From: CAXBNB01 sp040222275
GTDB lineage: Bacteria > Bacteroidota > Bacteroidia > Cytophagales > Cyclobacteriaceae
Length of the DNA stretch: 64,000 bases
Direction of reading: 5' to 3'
Assembly: GCA_040222275.1 (NCBI GenBank)
Contig: JAVKDJ010000094.1
Span: 186,001 to 250,000, forward strand
Shown: positions 17,378 to 25,696 of the stretch, piece by piece
Layout: the number at the start of each line of letters is the position of its first letter
Position numbering within the stretch: the stretch's first letter is position 1
The notes under the pieces: generated by a model
Told to the model about the DNA's origin: nothing
Database searches by the model: none
The model's input: only the letters and a program-made list of their open reading frames with translations
Position numbers and translations under genes: made by a program

Positions 17378-20300
17378 TTAAAAGGTGAGGCTAAGGCCAA
17401 AGCTCAATGTCTTCATATTGGGGTATTGTGCCCCTTTTCCGTTACGCGTAAATTCCGGGTCGCCAATGCCAAACTTGCTCACGCTGTTGGCGAGCATCAG
17501 CAGGTTTTGGCCTGAGAAATATACCCTGAATCCGGTGATACCAACTTTGGATACCAAGTCACCTGGAAGCGAATAGCCTAGTTCCAAAGATTTTATCCTC
17601 ATCCAAAATAGATCGTGGTAGTAGAAATCCGAATTGCTTGCACCAGTGCCTGTAGGGCGTACCCTGGGCAATTCGGCGTTCGTGTTTTCCAATGAAAAAC
17701 TATTTTCAGCTACATAACTCAGCCCGTTTCCGTTTGCGCTGGTGCTGAAGCCATTGTCCAGCCTCCATTTGGCACCCGCCTGTCCCTGAAAAAGTACAGT
17801 AAAGTCAAAGCCCTTATAGTCAGCGCCCAGGTTCAATCCGAATTGTGCCTTGGGATAAGATTTTCCATCGAGCCAATTCATTTCATACCTGTACCTGTCA
17901 TTGCTGTTGATTTCCCCGTCATTGTTCAGGTCTGCGAAAATCAAATTGCCCAAACCAGCCCCATTGTAGTTCACGTTATTGTCCAAATCATCCTGGGATC
18001 TGTAAATGCCAATGGCCTTGTACACCAAGTCTGAGCCCAGAGGCCTGCCTTCCAGTTTTTGGTAGGGTTCTGCCTGTGGTACTTCGTCAAAATAGACTAT
18101 TTTGTTTTTGGCATAAGAAAAGTTACCGGACGTCCTGAAGGTAACATCTCCAAAATCGGTACGGTAAGAAGCCTGGAATTCAATCCCTTTGTTCTCCATT
18201 TCTCCTATGTTTTCATCGGGCAGAGACAATCCTGTATAGGCCGGGATGGATGCTTGCCTACGTCCCAAAATATCTGAAGTCGTGATTTTGAAAACATCGA
18301 CTTCTAAATCCAGTTTACCATCTAAAAAGCCCATTTCAAGGCCAATGTTGGAGTTGGTGGATACCTCCCATGTAATGTTGGGGTTGGGTGTGGATGAAGC
18401 GGCTATTCCTCGCACATCAGAACCATTGACCACATAGCCCCTGGCATACCCGAATGAGCCCACATATTGAAAAGGATCAACACGGTCATTTCCTGTTTTT
18501 CCCCATGAAGCCCTTAGTTTCAGGTGGCTGAAGAGGTCGTCAGGAACAAAACTTTCCTCGGAAATCAACCAGCCCATAGATACCCCTGGAAAAAAACCAA
18601 ACCGGCTTTCCTTAGGGAAAATTGGCGACCCGTCGTACCTGAAATTCAGCCCTATCAAGTATTTGGACTTGAAATCGTAGGTAGCACGGCCAAAGTAATT
18701 TTTCCTTGAGGATTGCTCTGCAGACCCACTATTGTTCCAATTGCTGCGGTCTGTGCTACCGGCAAACAACTGGTCTATCTGTGGGGAATCAAACCCAAGG
18801 CGCTGGGCCCAAAAATTATTGAACTCATATTCCATTTGCTCATAGGCAACAAAAGCGCTGATGTTGTGGTTTTCGTTGATGGTTGTGGAATAGGCCAGTT
18901 TTGTATTTAGAGTGACTCGTTGGCTTTGGTCAAAACTTTCCCTCAACCCAATGTCTTCAACACTTCTTGAGGTCTTTTTTACGATTTCCCCTGCGGAATT
19001 TTTTTCATAGTAATCCCACACATAGTTGAATTCTTTGTTGTACCACATGGATTTGACTACCGAGGCGAAACCTTCCAAAGACAATCCTTTCACCGCAGGA
19101 ATTTGGTATTTATACCTGAAAGTACCACTGGTAACTTCACTCAGGTAATTTCTATAGCCCGGGCTTCCTACCCCTGCCCTTGCAGCCGGGTTGAGGTGCG
19201 ACCATCCCTCTCCCGGATACCTGATATCCTGGTCTATGAATGCCTCCCTCAATGGGCTGAAAGTGACTGCAGCACCCAAGTCTCCTCCGGGGGATGATTG
19301 AGGCGTTTTGGTGTCTTTTCTCCTGAATGACAGGTCCAGGCCCACTTCAAAATTTTCTGTTACCGCAACATCCAGGTTGGTGCGTACATTGTATTGCTTC
19401 AATTTGGTCTTTTCGTCCACTACCAGTATTCCTCCCTGGGACACTGTACCCACTGAAGCGAAATACCTGACTTTTTCAGTTCCTCCACGCATGGTAAGCG
19501 AGTGCCTGAACTGTGATACCGGGCCACCCACCAGGGCATCCCACCAGTCTTCGGAGCGCAAAGTCCCATTCTGATAACCTGATATCAGTTCATCGGGAAA
19601 ATCAGGAGTTGCAGCATCCAAGGCACGACTACTGTTCAGTACCTCCATATATTGTAGCGCATCAGCTGTTTTCACTTTTGATGTGGGCGATTCAAAACCC
19701 TGTCTGGCAGTGTAGTTGAAAACTGGTTTTCCAACATTGCCACGCTTAGTGGTTACCAATATCACTCCTCCTGCTGATTGGGCACCATAGATGGCCGCTG
19801 AGGCATCTTTCAGGACAGAGATAGATTCGATATCGTTGGGGTCGAGCCTGTTGAGGCCGTCGGGATCTGCATTGGCCACTCCATCTATCACGATCAGGGC
19901 GGCATTGTTGCGGTAGGTATTGTAACCCCTTACCACAATTTCCGCATCATCAAACCCTGGAGCAGATTGTGTTTGGTTGACATACAGTCCCGCCAATCGC
20001 CCAGCCAATGAGTTTGATAAGGATACTGCCGATGTTCTTTTGATGTCTTCCCCGCTGGCCTGTACTACTGCATTGGTCACTTCCGATCTTTTCTGGGTTC
20101 CGTACCCAACAACCACTATTTCTTCTAATTGTTTGGTGTCAAGGTCTAGTTGGATATCTATCTTGGTGTTGTTGGAAACAGCAATTTCCTGCTGGATATA
20201 GCCCACAAACGAAAACACCAGGGTACCCGCACTATTTGCCTTCATGTTGAAATTACCATTGAGGTCAGTAACTGTACCATTGGAAGTTCCCTTTTCCAAA

Positions 20301-20773
20301 ATACTCACACCTGGCAATTCCAAACCGTCTTTATCGGTAACCTTGCCTGTTATTTCAATATCTTCGATTTCAATCTCCAGGACATTTCGATGTGGGTTTC
20401 CGTCAAATAACCTACTGATATGGATGCTGTTATTTACCTGTCGGAATTTCAGGCTTGCTTGTTTTGAAATTTCAAACAAGACATCTGATACTTTAGCGTT
20501 TTTAAAATTGCCCGAAATGCGGATATTACTGTCCAAATCTTCCAGTTTATAAGAAAATTCATAATCAGTCTGGTATTCTATTTCATCCAATACCTTAAAC
20601 AAGTCCACATTTTTTAGTCGCAACTCGATGGATGCTTCCTTTACACTCAACACACTTTGAGCGGTACTTCCACTTGCGTAAATAGTGCTTATTAGCACAA
20701 TATTTACCATCATCGCATGTAGTGTTCTTTTTGACATTTTAAATAAAATTTGTCGTAAAGTTTTAAAATTCAT
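17378..20773 (-). CDS. SusC/RagA family TonB-dependent outer membrane transporter with STN domain
   Basis: 1131 residues. The signal region includes MMVNIVLISTIYASGSTAQ. It is followed by an STN domain (about 45-120, ending LKFRQVNNSIHIS), a CarboxypepD_reg-like domain (about 140-210, GKVTDKDGLELPGVSI and FVGYIQQ), the SusC plug beginning EEIVVVGYGTQKRSEVTNAV, and a barrel ending LSFGLSLTF. It carries a substrate handed over by SusD2 across the outer membrane with TonB energy. The STN domain fits signalling to FecR2 just upstream. The start codon lies in the same CAAAATTATGAA context seen at the other susC genes. The protein differs widely in sequence from the locus 1 and 3 SusC proteins, so its substrate is likely different. 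Confidence 0.94.
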   Translation of the reverse strand: MNFKTLRQILFKMSKRTLHAMMVNIVLISTIYASGSTAQSVLSVKEASIELRLKNVDLFKVLDEIEYQTDYEFSYKLEDLDSNIRISGNFKNAKVSDVLFEISKQASLKFRQVNNSIHISRLFDGNPHRNVLEIEIEDIEITGKVTDKDGLELPGVSILEKGTSNGTVTDLNGNFNMKANSAGTLVFSFVGYIQQEIAVSNNTKIDIQLDLDTKQLEEIVVVGYGTQKRSEVTNAVVQASGEDIKRTSAVSLSNSLAGRLAGLYVNQTQSAPGFDDAEIVVRGYNTYRNNAALIVIDGVANADPDGLNRLDPNDIESISVLKDASAAIYGAQSAGGVILVTTKRGNVGKPVFNYTARQGFESPTSKVKTADALQYMEVLNSSRALDAATPDFPDELISGYQNGTLRSEDWWDALVGGPVSQFRHSLTMRGGTEKVRYFASVGTVSQGGILVVDEKTKLKQYNVRTNLDVAVTENFEVGLDLSFRRKDTKTPQSSPGGDLGAAVTFSPLREAFIDQDIRYPGEGWSHLNPAARAGVGSPGYRNYLSEVTSGTFRYKYQIPAVKGLSLEGFASVVKSMWYNKEFNYVWDYYEKNSAGEIVKKTSRSVEDIGLRESFDQSQRVTLNTKLAYSTTINENHNISAFVAYEQMEYEFNNFWAQRLGFDSPQIDQLFAGSTDRSNWNNSGSAEQSSRKNYFGRATYDFKSKYLIGLNFRYDGSPIFPKESRFGFFPGVSMGWLISEESFVPDDLFSHLKLRASWGKTGNDRVDPFQYVGSFGYARGYVVNGSDVRGIAASSTPNPNITWEVSTNSNIGLEMGFLDGKLDLEVDVFKITTSDILGRRQASIPAYTGLSLPDENIGEMENKGIEFQASYRTDFGDVTFRTSGNFSYAKNKIVYFDEVPQAEPYQKLEGRPLGSDLVYKAIGIYRSQDDLDNNVNYNGAGLGNLIFADLNNDGEINSNDRYRYEMNWLDGKSYPKAQFGLNLGADYKGFDFTVLFQGQAGAKWRLDNGFSTSANGNGLSYVAENSFSLENTNAELPRVRPTGTGASNSDFYYHDLFWMRIKSLELGYSLPGDLVSKVGITGFRVYFSGQNLLMLANSVSKFGIGDPEFTRNGKGAQYPNMKTLSFGLSLTF

Positions 20774-20780
20774 AATTTTG
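20749..20780 (+). promoter_or_regulatory. Putative Bacteroidota promoter antisense to the susC2 start
   Basis: On the plus strand TTTG (about 20749-20752), a 20-bp spacer and TAATTTTG (20773-20780) fit the -33/-7 consensus well. As in locus 1, the -7 box overlaps the susC start codon on the opposite strand. Confidence 0.42.
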
Positions 20781-20784
20781 AATA

Positions 20785-20851
20785 GTTTAAATTAGTAGAA
20801 AATTATTACGATTTTCGGCCTACCTGATGCTCCAACATCGGTAGGCTTTTT
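20785..20851 (+). ncRNA. Candidate antisense RNA over the susC2 leader, locus 2
   Basis: About 65 nt lie between the plus-strand promoter-like element at 20749-20780 and the plus-strand terminator at 20818-20851. They are complementary to the susC2 5' leader. This is inferred from arrangement only, by comparison with the DonS-type antisense RNAs of Bacteroides. Confidence 0.33.
20818..20851 (+). terminator. Intrinsic terminator oriented against susC, locus 2
   Basis: GCCTACC-T-GATG pairs with CATC-GGTAGGC (one bulged T) around a 6-nt loop, and five T follow at 20847-20851 on the plus strand. Confidence 0.72.
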
Positions 20852-20885
20852 CGTTTATACGTTGGCTATTTTTTCATAGGCAGTG

Positions 20886-21875
20886 CTAATTTTTATGGTT
20901 TTGAAATTCTATTTCGACTATCGTCCCATTTATGCTATAACTAAAGTGATGGACAAAGGAGATACCCTTCAATACCTTTTCCAAAGACTCTTCCCGGAAC
21001 ACCCCGGTGTAATGAAACTCGTCCTTAAAGTTGTTTTTAACCTTGATCTCCACACCATACCATTGCTCCAGTTTAGAAACGATCTCCGAAAGGGAAGATT
21101 TGTTAAAGTACAACGTGCCATCCTTCCATGAAACTGCATCCAGGTACTCAAACTCACCCACATCAAACTGGCCTCCACCGTTGAGGCTTGCTATCTTTCC
21201 AGGCGTCAGTATCAATGAATTGGTCTTGTCTTTGGCTACCCTCACTTTTCCCGTGACCAGGGCTACTTTGACATTGTCCACACTCCTGTAGTCGATGTTG
21301 AAGCTTGTGCCCAAAGCCGTAGTGGTCACGTTTCCTGAAGACACCTTAAAAGGCAGGTCCGGGTTTTTGGTTACTTCAAAAAATGCCTCCCCCACGAGCT
21401 CAACAAACCTTTCTTCCTTTTCGAATGGTATTTGGTAGCTTATCTTACTTTCCGAGTTTAACACCACCTTCGACCCATCAGGCAAGTAGGTAGTCAGCTT
21501 TTGTCCCTTTTCGGTTGACTTGGTCACTTTTCGGATGGCCACTGCATGTTGTTTCTGGGTTTCGGCGTTATTGGACAGGTAATAGATGCCCAGGGTGGAT
21601 ACAAATATGATGGCCACAGCAGCTGCAATCTTTTTCCATACCACAAGAGATTTCGTTTTTGGTAGTCTGGTCGCATTTTCGGCCTGGGAGAGTACCCTTT
21701 CAAAATGTGCTTCTTTGGCAAAGGCAGGGTGAGGTTGGTTACTTTCCAGCTCAGAATTGAGCGTTTCATCAAATGATTGTTCCACTTCCTTGTCAAAACA
21801 CCAATCAACGATTTTTTTGATTTCCTTGGTTGTGGCTTTTTTATTGAAAAATTTATCTAATAATGATTGATCCAT
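20886..21875 (-). CDS. FecR family anti-sigma factor
   Basis: 329 residues. A cytoplasmic N-terminus (1-100) with IDWCFDKEVEQSFDET-like helices is followed by one membrane segment (KIAAAVAIIFVSTLGIYYL), the FecR domain (TYLPDGSKVVLNSESKI, GEAFFEV, TTALGTSFNIDYR) and a C-terminal DUF4974 domain (LEQWYGVEIKVKNNF and FHYTGVFREESLEKVL). It controls the ECF sigma factor encoded about 150 bp upstream and should receive a signal from SusC2. The 110-bp gap to susC2 carries the plus-strand terminator described separately. Confidence 0.92.
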   Translation of the reverse strand: MDQSLLDKFFNKKATTKEIKKIVDWCFDKEVEQSFDETLNSELESNQPHPAFAKEAHFERVLSQAENATRLPKTKSLVVWKKIAAAVAIIFVSTLGIYYLSNNAETQKQHAVAIRKVTKSTEKGQKLTTYLPDGSKVVLNSESKISYQIPFEKEERFVELVGEAFFEVTKNPDLPFKVSSGNVTTTALGTSFNIDYRSVDNVKVALVTGKVRVAKDKTNSLILTPGKIASLNGGGQFDVGEFEYLDAVSWKDGTLYFNKSSLSEIVSKLEQWYGVEIKVKNNFKDEFHYTGVFREESLEKVLKGISFVHHFSYSINGTIVEIEFQNHKN

Positions 21876-22029
21876 TGTCCTTGAGTATATCCTTGTACTT
21901 ATAGTAGCCAGGATTTTAAATGCCTACTCAAAAAAAATTTGAAATATTCAATAAAATATCTGAATAGATAAGTTGAGACATATTGGATTATCTCACAAAT
22001 TGTTGTCCAAAATTCTGACAATCAGATCA

Positions 22030-22620
22030 CTACAGGAAAAATTGCCATTCAGAAGCAATCAGTGGAAACACCCAGCAATTCAGGTTTAATTTTTCCTTGA
22101 TAAGCAAGTTGGTTTGGTATATATGGTTCTCCACAGTACGCCTGGACAAATCCATCTCTCTGGCTATTTCATCATGGGACAAGCCCTGAATCCTACTCAT
22201 GATGTAAACCTTCTGTTTTTTAGCTGGCAATTCTGCTATGAGCGACTCTATAATTCTTTCTGTTTCTGATCCGATAAGCTCATCTTCGACATTGGCACCT
22301 GCATTCAGGTGTTCATCGCTCAGGTAATTGTCTATGGTAAAATATATGATATTCTTTCTTGCTTTCTTGAATGTGGCATTTCGTGCGATCATGCCGACGT
22401 AAGCCGAAAATGAAAGGTCATTCCTTAAGCTTTCCCTTTTGTTCCAAACCGTGAGGGTAACGTCCTGAACAACCTCTTCGGCATCTTCATGACTAAGGAA
22501 ATACCTCCTGCAGGTACGGTAAAGAGGTGTTGAATAACGGTCATGAAAAGATTTAAGTGCCCAATTTTCGCCTCTTTTCAGGCCTTCTACCAATTGCTCT
22601 ATTTCACTATCTCTTCCCAA
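22030..22620 (-). CDS. ECF-type RNA polymerase sigma-70 factor
   Basis: 196 residues. Region 2 includes FHDRYSTPLYRTCRRYFLSHEDAEEVVQDV. Region 4 contains the helix-turn-helix LSHDEIAREMDLSRRTVENHIYQT. It heads locus 2 and presumably transcribes susC2 when freed from FecR2. The reading frame starts at a TTG (22620) preceded by ATT; no ATG gives a complete region 2. This is the second sigma gene in the window with a weak start codon. About 150 bp separate it from fecR2. Confidence 0.9.
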   Translation of the reverse strand: MGRDSEIEQLVEGLKRGENWALKSFHDRYSTPLYRTCRRYFLSHEDAEEVVQDVTLTVWNKRESLRNDLSFSAYVGMIARNATFKKARKNIIYFTIDNYLSDEHLNAGANVEDELIGSETERIIESLIAELPAKKQKVYIMSRIQGLSHDEIAREMDLSRRTVENHIYQTNLLIKEKLNLNCWVFPLIASEWQFFL

Positions 22621-22803
22621 AATGCTCGGTTTATATTCTTTCGAAGATTGAGAAAAAATATTTATTCACCAAATTTAGAATTTGCAGATTACCGCAGAAC
22701 ATTGTTTTGCCCCGGCCAATGGATCAAATAATGTGAGGCTCCAATGAAACTAAAAGGTGGTTATCACTTCCCGTGAATTCTCGTTTCGGGTAGAAGCAGT
22801 AAA

Positions 22804-23433
22804 TTACTCATATACTTCGTACACCTTTCGCTTGCCGTTCTTATTGAACTGATACCAGGTGCCTGTTTCCTTGCCCTGATCGTAGTGGCCTTCATAGAGC
22901 AACCTTCCTTTGTCATCGAAAAACTGGAACAGCCCATGCTGCACCCCTTCCCGATAGGTCCCTTTCTCTATTAAATAGCCATCTGCATTGTAGTTTAACC
23001 ACTCGCCTACCGGCAATCCCTGGTCGTAGCTACCTTTTCGTTCGAGTATGCCATTGTCGAAAAACACCAACCATTCACCCTGGTACATGCCATCTACATA
23101 AATACCCTTTCTCCTCAATTCACCATTTTCATGGTAGTAAAAAGCAGAATCGGTTGGCAGTCCTTCTTCCCAGTTCTCTTTTGAAATCAACTTCCCGTTC
23201 GGGTGAAAATTATCCACCTGTCCGTGCAATATGTCGTTTCGGTACTGTTCCAGGGAATTTTTTGACCCATCGGGATAATAAAACACCCATTTGCCCTGTT
23301 TACCTTTCACATCGGTTGCCCCGACTGACCTTAGCTGGCCATTTGGGTAGAATGTAGAGTCTGCGCGCTGGCACCAGGCGGTGCTGAAACGCCCAAGCAC
23401 TATCACTGTACATATAAAAAACAACCGAATCAT
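22804..23433 (-). CDS. MORN-repeat (MORN_2/YwqK-like) exported protein
   Basis: About 209 residues. An N-terminal signal peptide (MIRLFFICTVIVLGRFSTAW) is followed by about seven MORN_2 repeats of roughly 23 residues, for example FYPNGQLRSVGATDVKGKQG, NFHPNGKLISKENWEEGLP and YHENGELRRKGIYVDGMYQG. Such proteins are often annotated as YwqK-family antitoxin, but that label rests on weak evidence; a scaffold or envelope-associated role is equally likely. The frame is open to a GTG at 23460, but the ATG at 23433 places the signal peptide at the start. It follows locus 2 with no obvious link. A terminator-like hairpin, now split by the IS, lies about 260 bp upstream on the opposite orientation. Confidence 0.8.
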   Translation of the reverse strand: MIRLFFICTVIVLGRFSTAWCQRADSTFYPNGQLRSVGATDVKGKQGKWVFYYPDGSKNSLEQYRNDILHGQVDNFHPNGKLISKENWEEGLPTDSAFYYHENGELRRKGIYVDGMYQGEWLVFFDNGILERKGSYDQGLPVGEWLNYNADGYLIEKGTYREGVQHGLFQFFDDKGRLLYEGHYDQGKETGTWYQFNKNGKRKVYEVYE

Positions 23434-23556
23434 ATTTTCATGTGGGTGTAAAACTGGCACTCATTAAGGGGCTTGCACAAATCAAGTGTTTAAACATGGA
23501 TAACGCAAGCAGGCAACAGGGATTATGAATAAATTGTTAAATGTAAATATAATGTT

Positions 23557-23667
23557 ATGGAGAAAATGATGAGTAAAGGTTTGGCTCCCAGCAGGGAGTT
23601 GAAACACGAGAGTCTAGGGGTTTTTATCGTGAAACTAGTAAATAGGTTTTTCAAAACCAGAAAATAA
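23557..23667 (+). CDS. Candidate 36-residue basic peptide (small ORF)
   Basis: An ATG at 23557 opens a 36-codon frame ending TAA at 23667. The peptide starts MEKMMSKGLAPSRELK and ends VKLVNRFFKTRK, so it is strongly basic with a short hydrophobic stretch (GVFIVKLV). A plus-strand terminator hairpin begins about 27 bp after the stop and is the site where the IS inserted. The ATG plus close terminator supports a real gene, but no homologue is recognised and chance remains possible. Confidence 0.3.
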   Translation: MEKMMSKGLAPSRELKHESLGVFIVKLVNRFFKTRK

Positions 23668-23693
23668 AAAATCACAAACTTATTAACCCAAAC

Positions 23694-23713
23694 AAAGCAG
23701 TCATGAAAATGAC
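23694..23713 (+). terminator. Left half of a terminator hairpin split by the IS (right half 24944-24957)
   Basis: Removing the IS and one target copy restores AAAGCAGTCAT-GAAA-ATGACTGCTTT plus more T: an 11-bp perfect stem with a GAAA loop and a T-tract on the plus strand. With the IS present, the left copy keeps the 5' arm, loop and first bases of the 3' arm, while the T-tract is beyond the element. Confidence 0.7.
23704..23713. repeat. 10-bp target site duplication, left copy
   Basis: TGAAAATGAC directly abuts the left IS end and is repeated at 24937-24946. A 10-bp duplication fits the 8-10 bp reported for ISAs1-family elements. Confidence 0.85.
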
Positions 23714-24936
23714 CAGGGATTCCGCTTTTAACAATTGAGTACTTTTTCCCTGAAACCTTGGTTGTAGGCACACTTTTTCATTTTGCCAATCCGTGATGTT
23801 TTTTGCTCAGGGCCGCTTTCGATCATGCTCAGGGCCATTTTTGCCATCATGTTGAAGTTTTTCGCCGAGTTCCCCTTCTTTTTCAACGAGGCATCTTCTT
23901 GGAATAGTACATCCAATGACCAGTGCAGGTTGTTTTCGATGGCCCAGTGCCCACGTATCGCCTGGTTGAATTTTTTAGCGGGAAACTTGGCAGAACTGAT
24001 ATAGTAGGATACTTGGCTAGACTCCTTCATGTTTTGTTTATGGATTGTCTTTCTCTCCAGGCGGACAATACTCTTTACATCCTTCCAATTGCCCTTTTCA
24101 TCAAGGAATGTCAGGTCAGTTATTACACTGCAGGTGCGGGACTCTATCCGGCCATGCCCAAAGTCCCGGTGGTGGTCAACCGAAGCTGTCCCAGTAATGT
24201 TGAACACATTTTCCACCTCTTCGAGCAAGGTTTTTTGGTTCCCCTTCACTTGCAATATATAGTCGGCTTTCTTCTCACGTATTTTACTGGCAATCTCCTT
24301 TTGACAGCCCATCGCATCTGCGGTGACTATACAGCCTTTGACGGTCAACAGATCCAATAGCTTGGGTATGGCGGTGATCTCGTTGCTCTTTTCATCTACG
24401 GCCACCTGTCCCAGTGTTACCCGGTTATTGGCCGCAAAGGCCGAGACCATGTGCAGGGCAGGGCTGCCGGCGAACTTGGACCCCCTTGCTGTTTTTCCAT
24501 CAAAAGCAATTACCTCCTCCTTGAGCAACCCCGTCTTTTCATGGACCCATGCGATGAAACATTCGTTGAATGCATCAGTATCCAAACGGGCAAACAGCCG
24601 CTCCAGCACATCGGCTGACGGAATACCATTTTCATAAGGGTAGAATTTCTGTAACCACTCCAATTGGTCTTCAGCAAAGACACGTATTTGTTCCCAACTC
24701 TTTGCATCACTTACTATCGCAGAGATCGTCAGGAAAAGTATTTCCTCAAAAGGGTATAGAAAATTTCCTTTATGTGTCCTTCGTGGGTCGTCCAGGGCTG
24801 AGAAAAATTTTGAAAAAACCGGGAATTTTTTTGGGGGTATTTTTGAAGTGCGCACTTTTTTTGACGCTACCCTTATTCAACAACATAAAAATAGTGCAAT
24901 TATCATTAACTCAAAAATTTAAAAGCGGAATCCCTG
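23714..24936 (-). mobile_element. Complete ISAs1-family insertion sequence, 1223 bp
   Basis: Perfect 18-bp terminal inverted repeats (CAGGGATTCCGCTTTTAA at 23714-23731 and its complement at 24919-24936) flank one intact transposase gene. Both ends are bordered by the 10-bp direct repeat TGAAAATGAC. The intact gene, perfect ends and perfect duplication suggest a recent insertion. The target was the hairpin of an intrinsic terminator. Confidence 0.93.
23728..24855 (-). CDS. ISAs1 family transposase
   Basis: 375 residues, the usual length for the family. The N-terminus carries the DDE_Tnp_1-associated region (FFSALDDPRRTHKGNFLYPF, LFLTISAIVSDAKSWEQI). A DDE domain follows with candidate catalytic residues in VIAFDGKTARGSK (first Asp, about residue 119), IVTADAMGCQKEIA (second Asp) and GHWAIENNLHWSLDV (Glu, about residue 300). 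The stop codon lies within the left inverted repeat, which is common in compact IS elements. The frame is intact, so the element is probably active or recently was. The encoded enzyme catalyses cut-and-paste or replicative movement of this IS. Confidence 0.95.
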   Translation of the reverse strand: MRTSKIPPKKFPVFSKFFSALDDPRRTHKGNFLYPFEEILFLTISAIVSDAKSWEQIRVFAEDQLEWLQKFYPYENGIPSADVLERLFARLDTDAFNECFIAWVHEKTGLLKEEVIAFDGKTARGSKFAGSPALHMVSAFAANNRVTLGQVAVDEKSNEITAIPKLLDLLTVKGCIVTADAMGCQKEIASKIREKKADYILQVKGNQKTLLEEVENVFNITGTASVDHHRDFGHGRIESRTCSVITDLTFLDEKGNWKDVKSIVRLERKTIHKQNMKESSQVSYYISSAKFPAKKFNQAIRGHWAIENNLHWSLDVLFQEDASLKKKGNSAKNFNMMAKMALSMIESGPEQKTSRIGKMKKCAYNQGFREKVLNC

Positions 24937-24946
24937 TGAAAATGAC
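24937..24946. repeat. 10-bp target site duplication, right copy
   Basis: TGAAAATGAC directly follows the right IS end and matches 23704-23713. Confidence 0.85.
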
Positions 24947-25696
24947 TGCTTTTTTTATTCATTCCTTTCCGTCCTAAAAACGGATCAAGTGGAAAACCTA
25001 TAGGGTAATTGTATCTTTCTAAGAAAGCCAAAAGGTAAGTTTAGCAGAACTTAAAATTTTGTTTGTAGTTCGGATTGTTCCTGCCCCATCGACAGGTGCT
25101 TTGCTACGCAATGACACGTCCAGAACAGGCACAAAACTTTTTAGAAAGTAGGATGTCCATTAGGACTCTACCAACGACCATTCAAAGCGTCATGTCGCAA
25201 TGTAATGCCCGCCAGCCGGCGAGGCTGGGAGACATCTTTACCGAAACAAAGTACTGTCCAATTGGTAAAGATTCCTCCGCTTTGCTGCGGAATGACTTTC
25301 CCGAAACTGCTGCAAACCTTCAAACATCTTTTTTGAAAGCTAAATTAGACTTTTTCTGGATACCCCAAAGAAATTCCGCTTGATCCGGTATTTCCCGGAA
25401 AACTTCAACCCAGCTCGTTGCGTCAAGGTTTTCGTGTATTTACCGTCAAAGGCCCATGGACCCCCTGTGAGGACACTTAGGGTACAAAGCGCCTCATTTC
25501 GGCGTGCGCGGATACCAGATCGGGGCTATTTCTTATTTAAAACCCTAACTGAACAACATTGGATACAGGAGAGTAGTTTTGTATTGATCTAAATTTTAAA
25601 ATTGAACTGATGCTAAAATAAATTCACGAACTCTTCAATAGAAGTTAAAAAAGCATTAAAATTGAATTTAAGAATTCTCTAAATCAACATACTACG
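24947..25696. other. Non-coding region with dispersed-repeat-like fragments
   Basis: 750 bp with no credible gene on either strand. On the minus strand two similar pieces stand out: one near 25093-25117 (TCATTGCGTAGCAAAGC) and one near 25271-25297 (TCATTCCGCAGCAAAGC), and between them is a GC-rich CCAGCCTCGCCGGCTGG palindrome-like piece near 25210-25228. These resemble decayed intergenic repeat elements. The last 100 bp are A/T-rich and must hold the promoter of the lipoprotein gene, but no clear consensus was found. Confidence 0.5.

Noticed and set aside
22804..23433. Antitoxin assignment from the YwqK family name
   Set aside because: The label rests on weak family annotation, no toxin gene is adjacent, and a signal peptide suggests export.
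23523..23771. Minus-strand 82-aa frame overlapping the IS end
   Set aside because: It spans the IS boundary and the target duplication and has no recognisable features; it is a chance frame.
24947..25696. Short frames in the gap after the IS
   Set aside because: Repeat-like, low-quality sequence with no start context, terminator or protein-family features.
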